A DNA stretch of 64,000 nt from Arsenophonus nasoniae DSM 15247 (lineage in GTDB: Bacteria > Pseudomonadota > Gammaproteobacteria > Enterobacterales > Enterobacteriaceae). The stretch spans positions 23,896-87,895 of the forward strand of contig NZ_AUCC01000005.1 of NCBI RefSeq assembly GCF_000429565.1, written 5' to 3'. Under the pieces are notes generated by a model. It ran no database searches and was not told the origin of the DNA. It saw only the letters and a list, made by a program, of their open reading frames with translations. How positions within the stretch are numbered: the stretch's first letter is position 1; the number at the start of each line of letters is the position of its first letter. Both the position numbers and the translations under genes were made by a program. Shown one piece after another: positions 1 through 10,466 of the stretch.

Positions 1-1282
1 GACCCACATTAACAATCTCACCATGATCGGCGGTATAAATTAAATTAAAATCTATTTTCTTTTCATTAATGACTTTAAAAATATCATTAATGATTCGGTC
101 AGTATGATGAATGGTAAGATCATAATTTTCTGCGTTTGGTAATGCTTTTTTATCTATTTCATCATAGTTGTTATAGGGTAAATGATTACCATAAAGATGA
201 ATAATAATAAATCGCTTTTGGGCATTATCAGACAACACTTTTACTAACAGGTTAGCTAATTTATTATCATTATAATCGGTTAATTTTAAATCATTGCTTT
301 TTTGAGCGATAAAACCATATTTAGAACCATGCAGCCCTTGTATTTCTTGCGAACCTAACCAATATGTTTTATATCCATTGGCTTTTGCCATTTCAATAAT
401 AGATTTATTGTTGAACAGGTTATCTTCATTTTCAGGCGTATGGAAAGCTAGTGTCATTGACAAGGAATCACGGGTTATCGGTGAACTAGAATGGGCATTA
501 TTCACGATGCAACTATTTGAGGTAGAAAATAGTTTTGTCATATGGGGTGTGGTATCAAAATGATAACCATAAGCACTATAACGTGAGTATAGTGAAGCTT
601 CACCCATGATTAATATAATGTTTTTGTTATCATTGTCTTTTTTTGCCACTATTGCATGATTAAATTTTTCAATCTCTGCTATATTTGCATATTTATTATT
701 ATCATATGATGAAATTAATAAATAAACCGCATCACCAAATATTAAAGGGACTTTATCATGAAAAAAAATCCCAAGTTGTTTTTTATCTTCTTTGATATCA
801 GAAATTAATCTGTTTTCATCTTTTATATCTATAATAACTAAGATAATAGAAAGTGTTGTAAACGATAGTACTGAGTACAATAATAGAGACGTATTCGCTA
901 AATTTTTCTTAATTATGGTTATCAGATAAAATAAAAAAGCAGTAAATATCAATGAAGGTAAAATTAATTTTAAAAATAAACTGCCTAACATAAATAGCGC
1001 TTCATTTATGTTTGTTTCAAGAATGGAATGAAGAACGGAAATTGTTATATTTCCGTTAAAATTTAACGAATATATAACTTTTATGTTGATAAGAAATAGA
1101 AAAGTTAACCCTATTAATTTTCGTAAATTATTATTACTCAGTATTAAAAAGAGAGTTATTAAGAGAATAGTAAAAGTAGATATATGCGGTAACCTTGCAT
1201 CAACTTTAAAAATAAAAATATTTAATAAAAGCGAAAATATAAATAATAATAATAAGATTATATAGTTAATGTATTTTTTCAT
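1..1282 (-). CDS. Phosphoethanolamine transferase, sulfatase superfamily (3' end outside window)
   Basis: An open frame runs leftwards from the ATG at 1282 for 427 codons without a stop and leaves the window, so the C-terminus is missing. The N-terminal third is hydrophobic, with several membrane helices. The rest is a periplasmic alkaline-phosphatase-like domain. A GEAS motif near residues 227-230 sits where EptA/CptA/OpgE enzymes carry the Thr or Ser nucleophile and is followed by YGYHFDTTPHM. Further on are IHLYGNH and, at the window edge, ADHGE, both metal-site motifs of the family. These inner-membrane enzymes move phosphoethanolamine from phosphatidylethanolamine to lipid A, core sugars or periplasmic glucans; which acceptor is used here cannot be read from sequence. 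It is a diverged paralogue of the next minus-strand gene, 417 bp away. Confidence 0.8.
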   Translation of the reverse strand, partial: MKKYINYIILLLLFIFSLLLNIFIFKVDARLPHISTFTILLITLFLILSNNNLRKLIGLTFLFLINIKVIYSLNFNGNITISVLHSILETNINEALFMLGSLFLKLILPSLIFTAFLFYLITIIKKNLANTSLLLYSVLSFTTLSIILVIIDIKDENRLISDIKEDKKQLGIFFHDKVPLIFGDAVYLLISSYDNNKYANIAEIEKFNHAIVAKKDNDNKNIILIMGEASLYSRYSAYGYHFDTTPHMTKLFSTSNSCIVNNAHSSSPITRDSLSMTLAFHTPENEDNLFNNKSIIEMAKANGYKTYWLGSQEIQGLHGSKYGFIAQKSNDLKLTDYNDNKLANLLVKVLSDNAQKRFIIIHLYGNHLPYNNYDEIDKKALPNAENYDLTIHHTDRIINDIFKVINEKKIDFNLIYTADHGEIVNVG

Positions 1283-1699
1283 ATGGTTAAGCTAACTATG
1301 TAACAAAAAAAGAATTTTTTCTGTTAATTACGTAGAAAATATTTTAATGTGCTTCAATAGCAGGTTAGTGCCTCCATGCATGCTTAGTATTTTTGTATTA
1401 CTAAGATCAAATGAGATTACTAACAATTAATGCTAATTCAAAAACTAAAAGATAATATAAGACTATAAGTTTATTATTTTATTCTTTATCACACTCTATA
1501 ATATATTTGGAGTAATTAATAGTGACATTTAAAGTTTTATTTAAAATATTAGTTAGATCATCAAATTAGTAAAAAGCTGCATTTATTTTTAGCTTTGTAG
1601 CGAAAATAAACACAACTTATTTTATATTGTACACAATAAATTATCAGACTAAAACAATAATATTATACCCTATTAGTTGTTTTGGTATTTTGCATTCTG
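1283..1699. other. Intergenic, 417 bp, no gene seen
   Basis: This very AT-rich spacer lies between the two phosphoethanolamine transferase genes, both on the minus strand. It must contain the 3' end of the 1700-3226 transcript and probably the promoter of the partial gene. I see no convincing coding frame, strong hairpin or repeat. Confidence 0.5.
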
Positions 1700-3226
1700 T
1701 TATGGCGCCATATCGGCCGGTAATTTTCTATAGTCAATGCGTTTATTACTAAAGTCAATGACACTATTTTGTTGTGAACAAATATCGTTTGAAATCATAT
1801 GACAGGAGTGGTCAATACTGGGATCGTCAATACCTGACCATTCAGAAAATAGACTTAAAAAGTTAATTCCACTTCTGCCAGCGTTGATGTACTGCCGGTT
1901 GATAGAATTATGAGAGCTAATAAATAGTGGTACTTCATAATCTTGACGATATTGGTCATTATGGGTGAGTTTAAGGTCACTCGGATTGTTTTTATTGACG
2001 AAACCCAAACCATGATCAGAAAAGTATATCATGCTCCATTTTGAGTGGCTGTCAGTTAAATATTGATGAATAGTTGCCAGTAGCTGATCCGTATTTTTTA
2101 TGCTCTGGATATAACATGAGATCTCTTTACTTTTATAAAAAATATCATAATGATTATCAGTTCTGGCGCAGGCGCGAGGATGACTACCCATTAAATGAAC
2201 AATAATCAATTTTTTGGCCTGAGGGGCTTTGATTGCTGCTGCAATTTGCGGTAGTAATTCATCATCATTGCTCTCTTTGCTATTATTATAACTTCCTCTT
2301 TTAAGGAAAAATGGCTGGTCGGCTTTTTTCCCCAGCGAGGCAATCGGTGTGTCATAGATACCAACCGCTCCCTGATTTGACAGCCAATAAGTAGTAAATC
2401 CCCACTTTTTAGTGAGCGCAATAACGCTATTAGCTAATTTAGGAGGCTGAGTTAGCGAATGAGTTAATGATGGTACGGTTGTTGAGGCGGCTGAAATATA
2501 ATGATTGAATATAATACCATTAGCAGCATCCATAAATGGGGTATCATTAATTGGAAAGCCATAAACATGCATAAAGTCGCGTCTAGCGCTTTCACCAATC
2601 ACCATAACATAGGTATCATAGGGTGTGGCAGCATTGTTTGGCTGGAAATCATCTTTTTGTGCAATTAAGCTAAAAAGCTTTTCCGTCTCGCCTTTCGCCT
2701 CATAGGTATCTTTGATAAATTTAATTTCTGGATAACCACTATTTAAAATATCAAATTCACCTATTTCTTTATAATCTTTTATTGGGCCATAGAAAAGAAA
2801 CAGCAGAAAAGTAATAAAAGCCCAAACCTTTATTTTTTTTGCGCTATTAAGCTTGAATTTTGCACAGAAAAAACCGAACAGTAAAATAAATAATGATCCA
2901 ATATAAAGATAATATGGAATATTAGTAATAAATTCTATTGCTTCATGTAAATTGGTGTAAGTAACTGATGTTGCTATGGTGAGTGAGGGCGCACCATATA
3001 GAAACCTGGCCGGAAAATATAGCGCTGCAATAATTGTAAATATGATAATAAATCCACAATATATTATCCGTAATGGACTGATAACGATGAGTAATGCAAC
3101 GATACCCGCTGTATAGTTTAGCCTTGGTGGATAACCTAAAGCGTAATGAATTAAGCTAAATAATATAGTAAGTAGCAATATTTTTAGCAAAAAATACTGA
3201 TTGTTATTTATTAATTTTTTTATCAT
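1700..3226 (-). CDS. Phosphoethanolamine transferase, sulfatase superfamily
   Basis: This complete 508-residue protein has about five hydrophobic segments in residues 1-150 and then a periplasmic sulfatase-fold domain. The motif VIGESARRDFMHVYGF contains the GES nucleophile position, HLMGSHP lies in the middle, and SDHGLG supplies the Asp-His metal ligands. Length and layout match EptA/CptA/OpgE enzymes, which transfer phosphoethanolamine to cell-surface glycolipids or glucans in the inner membrane. Six Cys lie in the last 150 residues, which would suit the disulfides known in EptA-type proteins. It is followed by another member of the family at 1-1282. Surface phosphoethanolamine lowers negative charge and commonly protects against cationic antimicrobial peptides, which would make sense in an insect host; that role is inferred. 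The exact acceptor is unknown. Confidence 0.82.
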   Translation of the reverse strand: MIKKLINNNQYFLLKILLLTILFSLIHYALGYPPRLNYTAGIVALLIVISPLRIIYCGFIIIFTIIAALYFPARFLYGAPSLTIATSVTYTNLHEAIEFITNIPYYLYIGSLFILLFGFFCAKFKLNSAKKIKVWAFITFLLFLFYGPIKDYKEIGEFDILNSGYPEIKFIKDTYEAKGETEKLFSLIAQKDDFQPNNAATPYDTYVMVIGESARRDFMHVYGFPINDTPFMDAANGIIFNHYISAASTTVPSLTHSLTQPPKLANSVIALTKKWGFTTYWLSNQGAVGIYDTPIASLGKKADQPFFLKRGSYNNSKESNDDELLPQIAAAIKAPQAKKLIIVHLMGSHPRACARTDNHYDIFYKSKEISCYIQSIKNTDQLLATIHQYLTDSHSKWSMIYFSDHGLGFVNKNNPSDLKLTHNDQYRQDYEVPLFISSHNSINRQYINAGRSGINFLSLFSEWSGIDDPSIDHSCHMISNDICSQQNSVIDFSNKRIDYRKLPADMAP

Positions 3227-3419
3227 TTAATATACACGTGTTAATTAGGTTACTATCTTTAATGAAAGATGAGCAGGGTCGAATAGACTAAATTTATGTA
3301 ATAGCATAGCTTATGTTACAGATGATTTAGCAAGGTAATCTATTATCTGTTCCAGTGTTATTAAACCATAGATTGATATTATGTTATAACAACTTTTACC
3401 CTATAAGTTAATTTTTTGA

Positions 3420-3926
<507 letters not shown>

Positions 3927-3932
3927 ATTAAA

Positions 3933-3968
3933 TCTGCCTAAGCAGCTTAGTGAGGCTACTTAGGCAGA
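3933..3968. terminator. Inverted repeat between convergent tadA and mltF
   Basis: TCTGCCTAAG (3933-3942) pairs perfectly with CTTAGGCAGA (3959-3968) around a 16-nt loop. It sits in the short gap between two convergent genes. The side after mltF reads T-rich on the minus strand, so it could end mltF transcription and perhaps both transcripts. Confidence 0.45.
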
Positions 3969-4006
3969 AGTAAAGGCTAATACTATTTTAGTAATGATTG
4001 GCAAAA

Positions 4007-5458
4007 TTAATCACTACTTTCTTTTTTACTGCTGGCTCTAGAGAATAAAAGCGGATCCCTGGCGGCAAGCTGCATATTTTGATTCATTTCCTTATTCTGT
4101 AGGTAACCCACCAAGCTTTGGTGATAACGGCGAATATTTTCCACATAACGATAGGCTTCATAGCCACGTGCATAACCGTAGGTTAATTTAGCAAAATATT
4201 TTTTCTTACTGAGTAAGGGAAGTCTAGCTTTTACATCTAACCAACTGTCTGGATCACCACCTTGTAGGAGTGTCAGTTTCCTGGCATCAAGCATATGACC
4301 CAATCCCATATTATAAGCTGATAATGCAAACCAAATACGATCATCAGGCGCAATAGTGGTTGGTAAGCGTGACATCAGATATTGTAAATAAGCAGCGCCA
4401 CCTTTAATACTTTCCTCTGGATCCAGCCTATCTGACACACCCATAGTTTGTGCGGTAGGTACGGTAAGCATCATTAAACCACGAACACCCGTTGGTGATG
4501 TGGCAAGTGGATCCCAGTGGGATTCTTGCCAGGAAATTGCTGCGAGTAGCCGCCAATCCATATCTTCTGCATATTTTTTGAACAGATGTTTATAGGTTGG
4601 CAAAGTTTTATTAATCGCAGTAATAAATGAAAGCGTATCAAAATAATCAAAGCTAGCAACATGGCCAAAATATTTTTCATCTAAGCGGGTTAAAAGTTCT
4701 TCTTCTTTGCTTTTATTGAAGAAGTCTAACATTGCTGCATTTAGACTATTATCTTTTGAGCGTTTCATATACCAATTAAGGCTATGATCGTCGCTAACAT
4801 TAAAAGCAACTGCAATGTTTGGATGAATGCGTTGCTGCATGGCGACGACAATAGAGTTTTCTAAGGTATAATCAATTTTTCCTTCAGCTAGCAGTTGTAA
4901 TAACTCAGTCGCATTATAATGACTGGTTTCTTCCCACTGGAGATTAGGGTATTTTTGCTTCAACCGTTGCAGTGTACTAGCGTGTACTGAATCTGTGGCA
5001 ACGACAAACTTCCCTTTTATATCATTCAAAGAGCGTGGACGATTTATCCCTTTGCGATAAATCAGTTGTTGTGAAACGGTATAGTAGGCAGGTCCCGGCT
5101 GTGCTCTATCGAGGCGCTTCTCATTGTAGAGAAGTCCTGCAGTAATGAAGTCACTATTACCGTTTTCTAGATCATTAAAAAGCTGATTGATATTTGAACG
5201 TACATTGATACGTAGCTTTACGCCAAGGTAATCGGCAAAGCGTTTGGTCAGTTCGTAATCAAATCCGCTTGCTTCTTGCTTATCGTTAAAGGACATAAGT
5301 GGTGAATTAATGGTACTTACACGTAGTTCACCACGAGAAATAATTCTCTTTACCTGGTCTTGCTGCTGGTTGGGCCACTCAATATTAAGTGCAATGACAC
5401 CAACAGAAATTATAGAGACAATAACGATAACAAGATAATTAATTCTAATATTAATCAA
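4007..5458 (-). CDS. mltF: Membrane-bound lytic murein transglycosylase F
   Basis: MltF cleaves the MurNAc-GlcNAc bond of peptidoglycan with formation of 1,6-anhydro ends. The 483-residue protein has an N-terminal hydrophobic segment (about residues 5-24), an amino-acid-binding type (SBP_bac_3) module at about 40-265 and a C-terminal lysozyme-like SLT domain at about 285-450. The catalytic Glu is E312 in AAISWQESHWDP, and the SLT signature GLMMLTVPTA and the AYNMGLGH motif follow. Size and order match the E. coli enzyme. It is transcribed away from purL, as in E. coli. No damage is seen. Confidence 0.96.
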   Translation of the reverse strand: MINIRINYLVIVIVSIISVGVIALNIEWPNQQQDQVKRIISRGELRVSTINSPLMSFNDKQEASGFDYELTKRFADYLGVKLRINVRSNINQLFNDLENGNSDFITAGLLYNEKRLDRAQPGPAYYTVSQQLIYRKGINRPRSLNDIKGKFVVATDSVHASTLQRLKQKYPNLQWEETSHYNATELLQLLAEGKIDYTLENSIVVAMQQRIHPNIAVAFNVSDDHSLNWYMKRSKDNSLNAAMLDFFNKSKEEELLTRLDEKYFGHVASFDYFDTLSFITAINKTLPTYKHLFKKYAEDMDWRLLAAISWQESHWDPLATSPTGVRGLMMLTVPTAQTMGVSDRLDPEESIKGGAAYLQYLMSRLPTTIAPDDRIWFALSAYNMGLGHMLDARKLTLLQGGDPDSWLDVKARLPLLSKKKYFAKLTYGYARGYEAYRYVENIRRYHQSLVGYLQNKEMNQNMQLAARDPLLFSRASSKKESSD

Positions 5459-5620
5459 ATGGTTATATCTCGTTAGTTAAACAGATTATCTTAATTAAAA
5501 TGACCAAATTATGGCCAATTTTTTAAGAGCCCGATATTTTGCTTAACAAAAAAATGATTTGCAACGTAATTTAATCTATTTTACATATCTTTAACATTCC
5601 CTAGTGAGTGATAAATGTTC

Positions 5621-5636
5621 ACGCAAACGGTTTCGT
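5621..5636 (+). promoter_or_regulatory. PurR operator upstream of purL
   Basis: ACGCAAACGGTTTCGT matches all fixed positions of the enterobacterial PurR box ANGCAANCGNTTNCNT. It ends 88 bp before the purL ATG, so purine repression of purL by PurR is probably kept. The purR gene itself is not in the window. Confidence 0.85.
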
Positions 5637-5724
5637 AATGGCTCATGATGCTTTATAATAGTCGGCCAGTTTTCCTGATACCTATGCTTCAGGCCAGCTT
5701 TATAAGTTAAGAGAAACTATTACT

Positions 5725-8700
5725 ATGGAAATCCTGCGTGGCTCACCCGCTTTATCGACATTTCGCATTACTAAGCTTCTATCTTTATGCCAACAGCAAC
5801 AACTGCCGGTTATTGACATTTATGCTGAATATGTACACTTTGCTGAACTTGGTGCGCCATTAAATCAGGATGACCGACAAAAACTGAGTAAGTTGCTTCA
5901 TTATGGCCCTTCATTAACTGAGCAACAGCCTACAGGCCAGTTACTCTTGGTTACTCCACGGCCAGGCACTATTTCACCTTGGTCTTCAAAGGCAACGGAT
6001 ATTGCTCATAACTGTGGATTACAGCAGGTGATCCGGCTTGAGCGTGGGATTGCTTATTATATTATTTATTCTGCACCACTGGATATATCACAATTGGATG
6101 ATTTATCTGTCATTTTGCATGATCGAATGGTTGAAGCGGTTTGGACTTCTTTTGAGCAGGTAGAATCACTCTTTGTGCATCATAAGCCAGCGCCGATGGT
6201 AACAATAGAAATATTAAAAAATGGTCGTCGCGCACTTGAATTGGCAAATACTGAATTAGGGTTAGCGCTAGCCACAGATGAAATTGATTATTTGATGCAT
6301 GCCTTCCAAACATTAGGGCGGAATCCAACCGATGTTGAGCTCTATATGTTTGCGCAAGCTAATTCAGAACATTGTCGGCATAAAATATTTAATGCCAGTT
6401 GGATTATTGATGGTAAAAAACAACCTAATTCTTTGTTTAGTATGATAAAAAATACTTATCAACAAACGCCAGATTATATTTTATCTGCTTATAAAGATAA
6501 CGCTGCCGTGATGGAAGGATCGAATATTGGGCGTTTTTTTCCTGATCCGGTAAGCGGTAAGTATGATTATCATCATGAAAATACCCATATTTTGATGAAA
6601 GTAGAAACCCATAACCACCCGACAGCTATTTCTCCTTGGCCAGGCGCTGCAACTGGCTCGGGTGGAGAAATACGCGATGAAGGCGCCACAGGACGTGGTG
6701 CAAAGCCTAAAGCAGGCTTAGTCGGATTTGCTGTTTCTAACTTACGCATTCCAGGTTTTAAACAACCTTGGGAACAAGATTTTGGTAAACCGCAGCGTAT
6801 TGTTAGTGCGCTTGATATTATGCTGGATGGGCCATTAGGAGGCGCGGCTTTTAATAATGAATTTGGCCGACCCGCTTTGTTAGGTTATTTTCGTACTTAT
6901 GAAGAACAAGTGAATAGTCATAATGGCGCAGAATTACGCGGCTATCACAAACCAATTATGTTAGCAGGTGGTATAGGTAATATTCGGGCAGAACATATTC
7001 AAAAGGGCAATATTCCGGTTGGCGCTAAATTAATTGTACTAGGTGGCCCGTCAATGAATATTGGGCTGGGAGGCGGCGCAGTTTCATCGATGACTTCAGG
7101 GCAATCTGATATTGATCTTGATTTCGCCTCAGTGCAACGTGACAACCCTGAAATGGAGCGTCGTTGCCAAGAGGTTATTGATCGCTGTTGGCAGTTAGGT
7201 GACGATAATCCGATTCTATTTATTCATGATGTTGGTGCGGGAGGGCTTTCTAATGCCATGCCTGAGCTAGTAAATGATGCGGGTCGAGGGGGGATATTTG
7301 AACTACGCCAAATATTGAATGATGAACCAGGCATGGATCCACGTGAGATTTGGTGTAATGAATCTCAAGAGCGTTATGTATTGGCTGTGTTACCTGAACA
7401 ACTTCCTTTATTTGAGTCTATTTGTCGTCGAGAACGCGCACCCTATGCCGTTATTGGTGAAGCAACGGAAAATCGGGATTTGCTACTTAATGATAGTTAT
7501 TTTACTAACCAGCCTATTTGCATGCCACTGGATGTTTTGTTAGGTAAAACACCCAAAATGCGACGTGATGTTAGTTCTCAACATGCAGCTGGTAAGCCGA
7601 TTAATCGAAAGACGATAACCTTAACAGAAGCGGTTAAACGGGTATTACATTTACCCGCAGTGGCAGAGAAAACTTTTCTGATTACTATTGGCGATCGTAG
7701 TGTTACCGGAATGGTAGCGCGAGATCAAATGGTTGGTCCTTGGCAGATCCCGGTTGCTGATTGTGCGGTCACGACAGCGAGTTTAGACAGTTATTATGGC
7801 GAAGCTATGTCTATCGGTGAGCGCTCACCAATAGCACTATTGAATTATGCAGCATCCAGCCGGATGGCAGTTGGAGAAGCATTGACCAATATCGCTTCTG
7901 CTTATGTTCAGGATCTAAAACGGGTGAAACTTTCCGCTAATTGGATGGTAGCCGCCGGACATCCTGGTGAAGATGCAGGTTTGTATCAAGCTGTAAAGGC
8001 GATTGGTGAGGAGCTATGTCCAGCATTAGGTCTAACCATCCCGGTTGGTAAAGATTCTATGTCAATGAAAACCACCTGGCATGAAGGCGAACAGGTTTGT
8101 GAAATGACCGCGCCACTTTCTGTTGTGATTACTGCTTTTTCACGGGTTGAAGATGTTCGTTTAACGGTTACACCTGAGCTGAAAAGTGATCAAGATAATG
8201 CATTATTATTAATAGATCTCGGGCAGGGTCATAATGCGTTGGGTGGTTCAGCATTGGCGCAGGTATACCGGCAATTAGGTGATTATCCACCCGATGTCCG
8301 TGATGCTAAATTATTAACCGGTTTCTTTAATGGGATTCAGGCACTTATTAAAGAACAAAAATTATTAGCTTATCATGATCGTTCTGATGGTGGCCTATTT
8401 GTGACATTAACCGAAATGGCATTTGCCGGTCACTGTGGGTTGAATATTGATATTGGTCATTATGATAAAGATATTCTTGCGGCTTTATTCAGTGAAGAAT
8501 TAGGTGCAGTTATCCAAATCAAACAAGCAGATAGGGAAAAGGTGGAAGCTTGTTTAGCTGAGCATGGTTTGTCTGAGTGTGTACACTATATTGGTATGGC
8601 AATTAAAGACGATATTGTTGCTATCAACAGTGTCGGCAAAGAAATTTATCGTGAAAAGCGTAGCCAATTGCGTTTATGGTGGGCTGAGACCAGCTGGCAA

Positions 8701-9615
8701 ATGCAACGTTTACGTGATAATCCTGAGTGTGCTGATCAAGAACATCAGGCTAAACAAGATCTGACAGATCCGGGTTTAAATGTAAAATTAAACTTTGATC
8801 CAGCAGATGACATTGCGGCGCCCTATATTATGACAAACCGCGCACCGAAAGTGGCTGTTTTACGTGAACAGGGGGTCAATTCCCATGTTGAAATGGCGGC
8901 TGCATTTCACCGTGCAGGTTTTACTGCCATCGATGTGCATATGAGTGATTTGTTAGCAGACAGAGTAACACTCGCAAATTTTCAGCTATTAGTTGCCTGT
9001 GGTGGTTTTTCTTATGGTGATGTATTGGGTGCGGGAGAAGGCTGGGCAAAATCAATTTTATTCAATTCACGAGTACATGACCAATTCGCTGGCTTTTTTA
9101 CTCGCGCAGATACTTTATCTTTAGGCATATGTAATGGTTGTCAAATGATGTCTAATCTCAATCAATTAATTCCAGGTGCTGAACATTGGCCACGATTTGT
9201 TCGTAATCGTTCAGAACGCTTTGAAGCGCGTTTTAGCTTGGTAAAAGTGATGGAAAGTCCTTCGCTATTTTTACAAGATATGGCCGGTTGCCAACTACCA
9301 ATAGCGGTTTCTCATGGTGAGGGACAAGTCGAGATGCGAAACATGGCTCATCTTGACCTGTTGGAAAAAAATCATTTAGTCGCGCTACGCTTTGTTGATA
9401 ATTATGGTCAGGTTACTCAACAGTATCCAGCAAATCCAAATGGATCGATTAACGGTATTACTGCGGTAACGAGCTTAGATGGGCGGGCGACTATCATGAT
9501 GCCGCATCCGGAGCGCGTATTTCGTACGGTTAGTCATTCCTGGCATCCGCAAGAGTGGGGCGAAGATAGCCCCTGGATGCGTATTTTCCGTAATGCTCGT
9601 CGGCAGCTGGGTTGA
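5725..9615 (+). CDS. purL: Phosphoribosylformylglycinamidine synthase
   Basis: PurL catalyses the fourth step of de novo purine synthesis, converting FGAR, glutamine and ATP to FGAM. The single 1296-residue chain is the long gammaproteobacterial form: an N-terminal PurS-like domain, two FGAM synthase halves, and a C-terminal class-I glutamine amidotransferase. Visible signatures include [21 protein letters not shown] in the first half, GKDSMSMKT in the second, and GICNGCQMM with the nucleophile Cys plus a late PHPERVFR in the glutaminase. The reading frame is intact, so purine synthesis at this step looks functional. It stands alone behind a PurR box and is followed by the glmY region. Confidence 0.98.
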   Translation: MEILRGSPALSTFRITKLLSLCQQQQLPVIDIYAEYVHFAELGAPLNQDDRQKLSKLLHYGPSLTEQQPTGQLLLVTPRPGTISPWSSKATDIAHNCGLQQVIRLERGIAYYIIYSAPLDISQLDDLSVILHDRMVEAVWTSFEQVESLFVHHKPAPMVTIEILKNGRRALELANTELGLALATDEIDYLMHAFQTLGRNPTDVELYMFAQANSEHCRHKIFNASWIIDGKKQPNSLFSMIKNTYQQTPDYILSAYKDNAAVMEGSNIGRFFPDPVSGKYDYHHENTHILMKVETHNHPTAISPWPGAATGSGGEIRDEGATGRGAKPKAGLVGFAVSNLRIPGFKQPWEQDFGKPQRIVSALDIMLDGPLGGAAFNNEFGRPALLGYFRTYEEQVNSHNGAELRGYHKPIMLAGGIGNIRAEHIQKGNIPVGAKLIVLGGPSMNIGLGGGAVSSMTSGQSDIDLDFASVQRDNPEMERRCQEVIDRCWQLGDDNPILFIHDVGAGGLSNAMPELVNDAGRGGIFELRQILNDEPGMDPREIWCNESQERYVLAVLPEQLPLFESICRRERAPYAVIGEATENRDLLLNDSYFTNQPICMPLDVLLGKTPKMRRDVSSQHAAGKPINRKTITLTEAVKRVLHLPAVAEKTFLITIGDRSVTGMVARDQMVGPWQIPVADCAVTTASLDSYYGEAMSIGERSPIALLNYAASSRMAVGEALTNIASAYVQDLKRVKLSANWMVAAGHPGEDAGLYQAVKAIGEELCPALGLTIPVGKDSMSMKTTWHEGEQVCEMTAPLSVVITAFSRVEDVRLTVTPELKSDQDNALLLIDLGQGHNALGGSALAQVYRQLGDYPPDVRDAKLLTGFFNGIQALIKEQKLLAYHDRSDGGLFVTLTEMAFAGHCGLNIDIGHYDKDILAALFSEELGAVIQIKQADREKVEACLAEHGLSECVHYIGMAIKDDIVAINSVGKEIYREKRSQLRLWWAETSWQMQRLRDNPECADQEHQAKQDLTDPGLNVKLNFDPADDIAAPYIMTNRAPKVAVLREQGVNSHVEMAAAFHRAGFTAIDVHMSDLLADRVTLANFQLLVACGGFSYGDVLGAGEGWAKSILFNSRVHDQFAGFFTRADTLSLGICNGCQMMSNLNQLIPGAEHWPRFVRNRSERFEARFSLVKVMESPSLFLQDMAGCQLPIAVSHGEGQVEMRNMAHLDLLEKNHLVALRFVDNYGQVTQQYPANPNGSINGITAVTSLDGRATIMMPHPERVFRTVSHSWHPQEWGEDSPWMRIFRNARRQLG

Positions 9616-9790
9616 TTAGATATTTTCTCCTATAGCTAATTAAAGTGATAAAACTTGGTTAGTAATAGCAGATAAAATGTAGCTTTAATCTTTTGATTGA
9701 AAACAAGTAAAAAATGAATTTGATTATGAGCTAAATTTAGCTGAAATTTAATATTAATTATTATTAAAATTATCTATTAGATTACATAAC

Positions 9791-9903
9791 TGTCGCTAAT
9801 TAGCAAAGTAAGTAAAATAAATTGTCTCTAAATGGAGACATTTAATTATATGATTTTTTATTAGTATCTAATTTACTTGATGAAATGTCGCTAATAGGCG
9901 ACA
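9791..9903 (+). promoter_or_regulatory. Three GlrR-type operators upstream of glmY
   Basis: GlrR (QseF) binds TGTC-N10-GACA sites in front of glmY in E. coli. Two perfect copies are present: TGTC at 9823-9826 with GACA at 9837-9840, and TGTC at 9886-9889 with GACA at 9900-9903. A third at 9791-9808 keeps TGTC and the same GCTAAT core but ends AAAG. They lie roughly 135-250 bp before the predicted RNA start, a usual distance for a sigma-54 enhancer. The rest of 9616-9790 shows no gene. Confidence 0.8.
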
Positions 9904-10008
9904 TTTTTACTAAAATTAAGGCATTAAATTTAATCAAAAACCATTTTAAAGCCTTATAAAATTTATTTTTTATTATATTTCAATTGATTATAATTAATTT
10001 GAAAAAGA

Positions 10009-10025
10009 TAGCATATAAAATGCAT
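10009..10025 (+). promoter_or_regulatory. Possible sigma-54 promoter for glmY
   Basis: TAGCAT, five bases, ATGCAT resembles the -24/-12 pattern TGGCAC-N5-TTGCAT with the invariant GC at -12 kept and one base of the -24 GG changed. It ends about 13 bases before the predicted 5' end of GlmY. The GlrR operators upstream support it. Confidence 0.5.
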
Positions 10026-10037
10026 ATCATATTAGGT

Positions 10038-10262
10038 AGTTGCTCATTCAACTTTTTATGTCGGATCCTATAGCGATGGATGCATACCACATAAGCCAGG
10101 AATGATGCCAAAAGTAAGGTGCCTATCGTCCAACAGCATGATATAGCTTAAATTAATCTGCTTTATCAAACATCGGGCGACACGTGGAGTGAGGCACCAT
10201 CTATAAAAATTCGCTGCTCTCCTCGCCGATATGGGCGGGGTGCAGGCAGTGGGTTATTCGAT
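10038..10262 (+). ncRNA. glmY: GlmY-like small RNA
   Basis: GlmY is a Hfq-independent small RNA that sequesters RapZ and so protects GlmZ, raising glmS translation when glucosamine-6-phosphate is low. The 5' end AGTTGCTCATTCAACTTTTT followed by ATGTC closely resembles E. coli GlmY. TTATGT and ACATAA form the first stem-loop. A GGTGCCT / AGGCACC long-range pairing and a GC-rich hairpin near 10215-10255 follow. Position between purL and glrK is the conserved place of glmY. The 5' end is well supported by similarity. The 3' end is uncertain because no clean U-tract follows the last hairpin. The remainder up to 10466 shows no gene. Confidence 0.8.
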
Positions 10263-10466
10263 AAAATATTTATTGTTGCTTAGATGCAATATTATTTACC
10301 TTCCTTGCTTTATTTCCTTATTAATTATTTAACATTTCACCCTTGATTTTCGTGATTAAAAGGCTGTTTTTAACATAACAATCGATTAGATATTTTATTA
10401 AATTGCTAGGCAAATTCACTATCGCATAAAAGTTCTGTTACCATAATAGTATGAATAGGTAATGAG

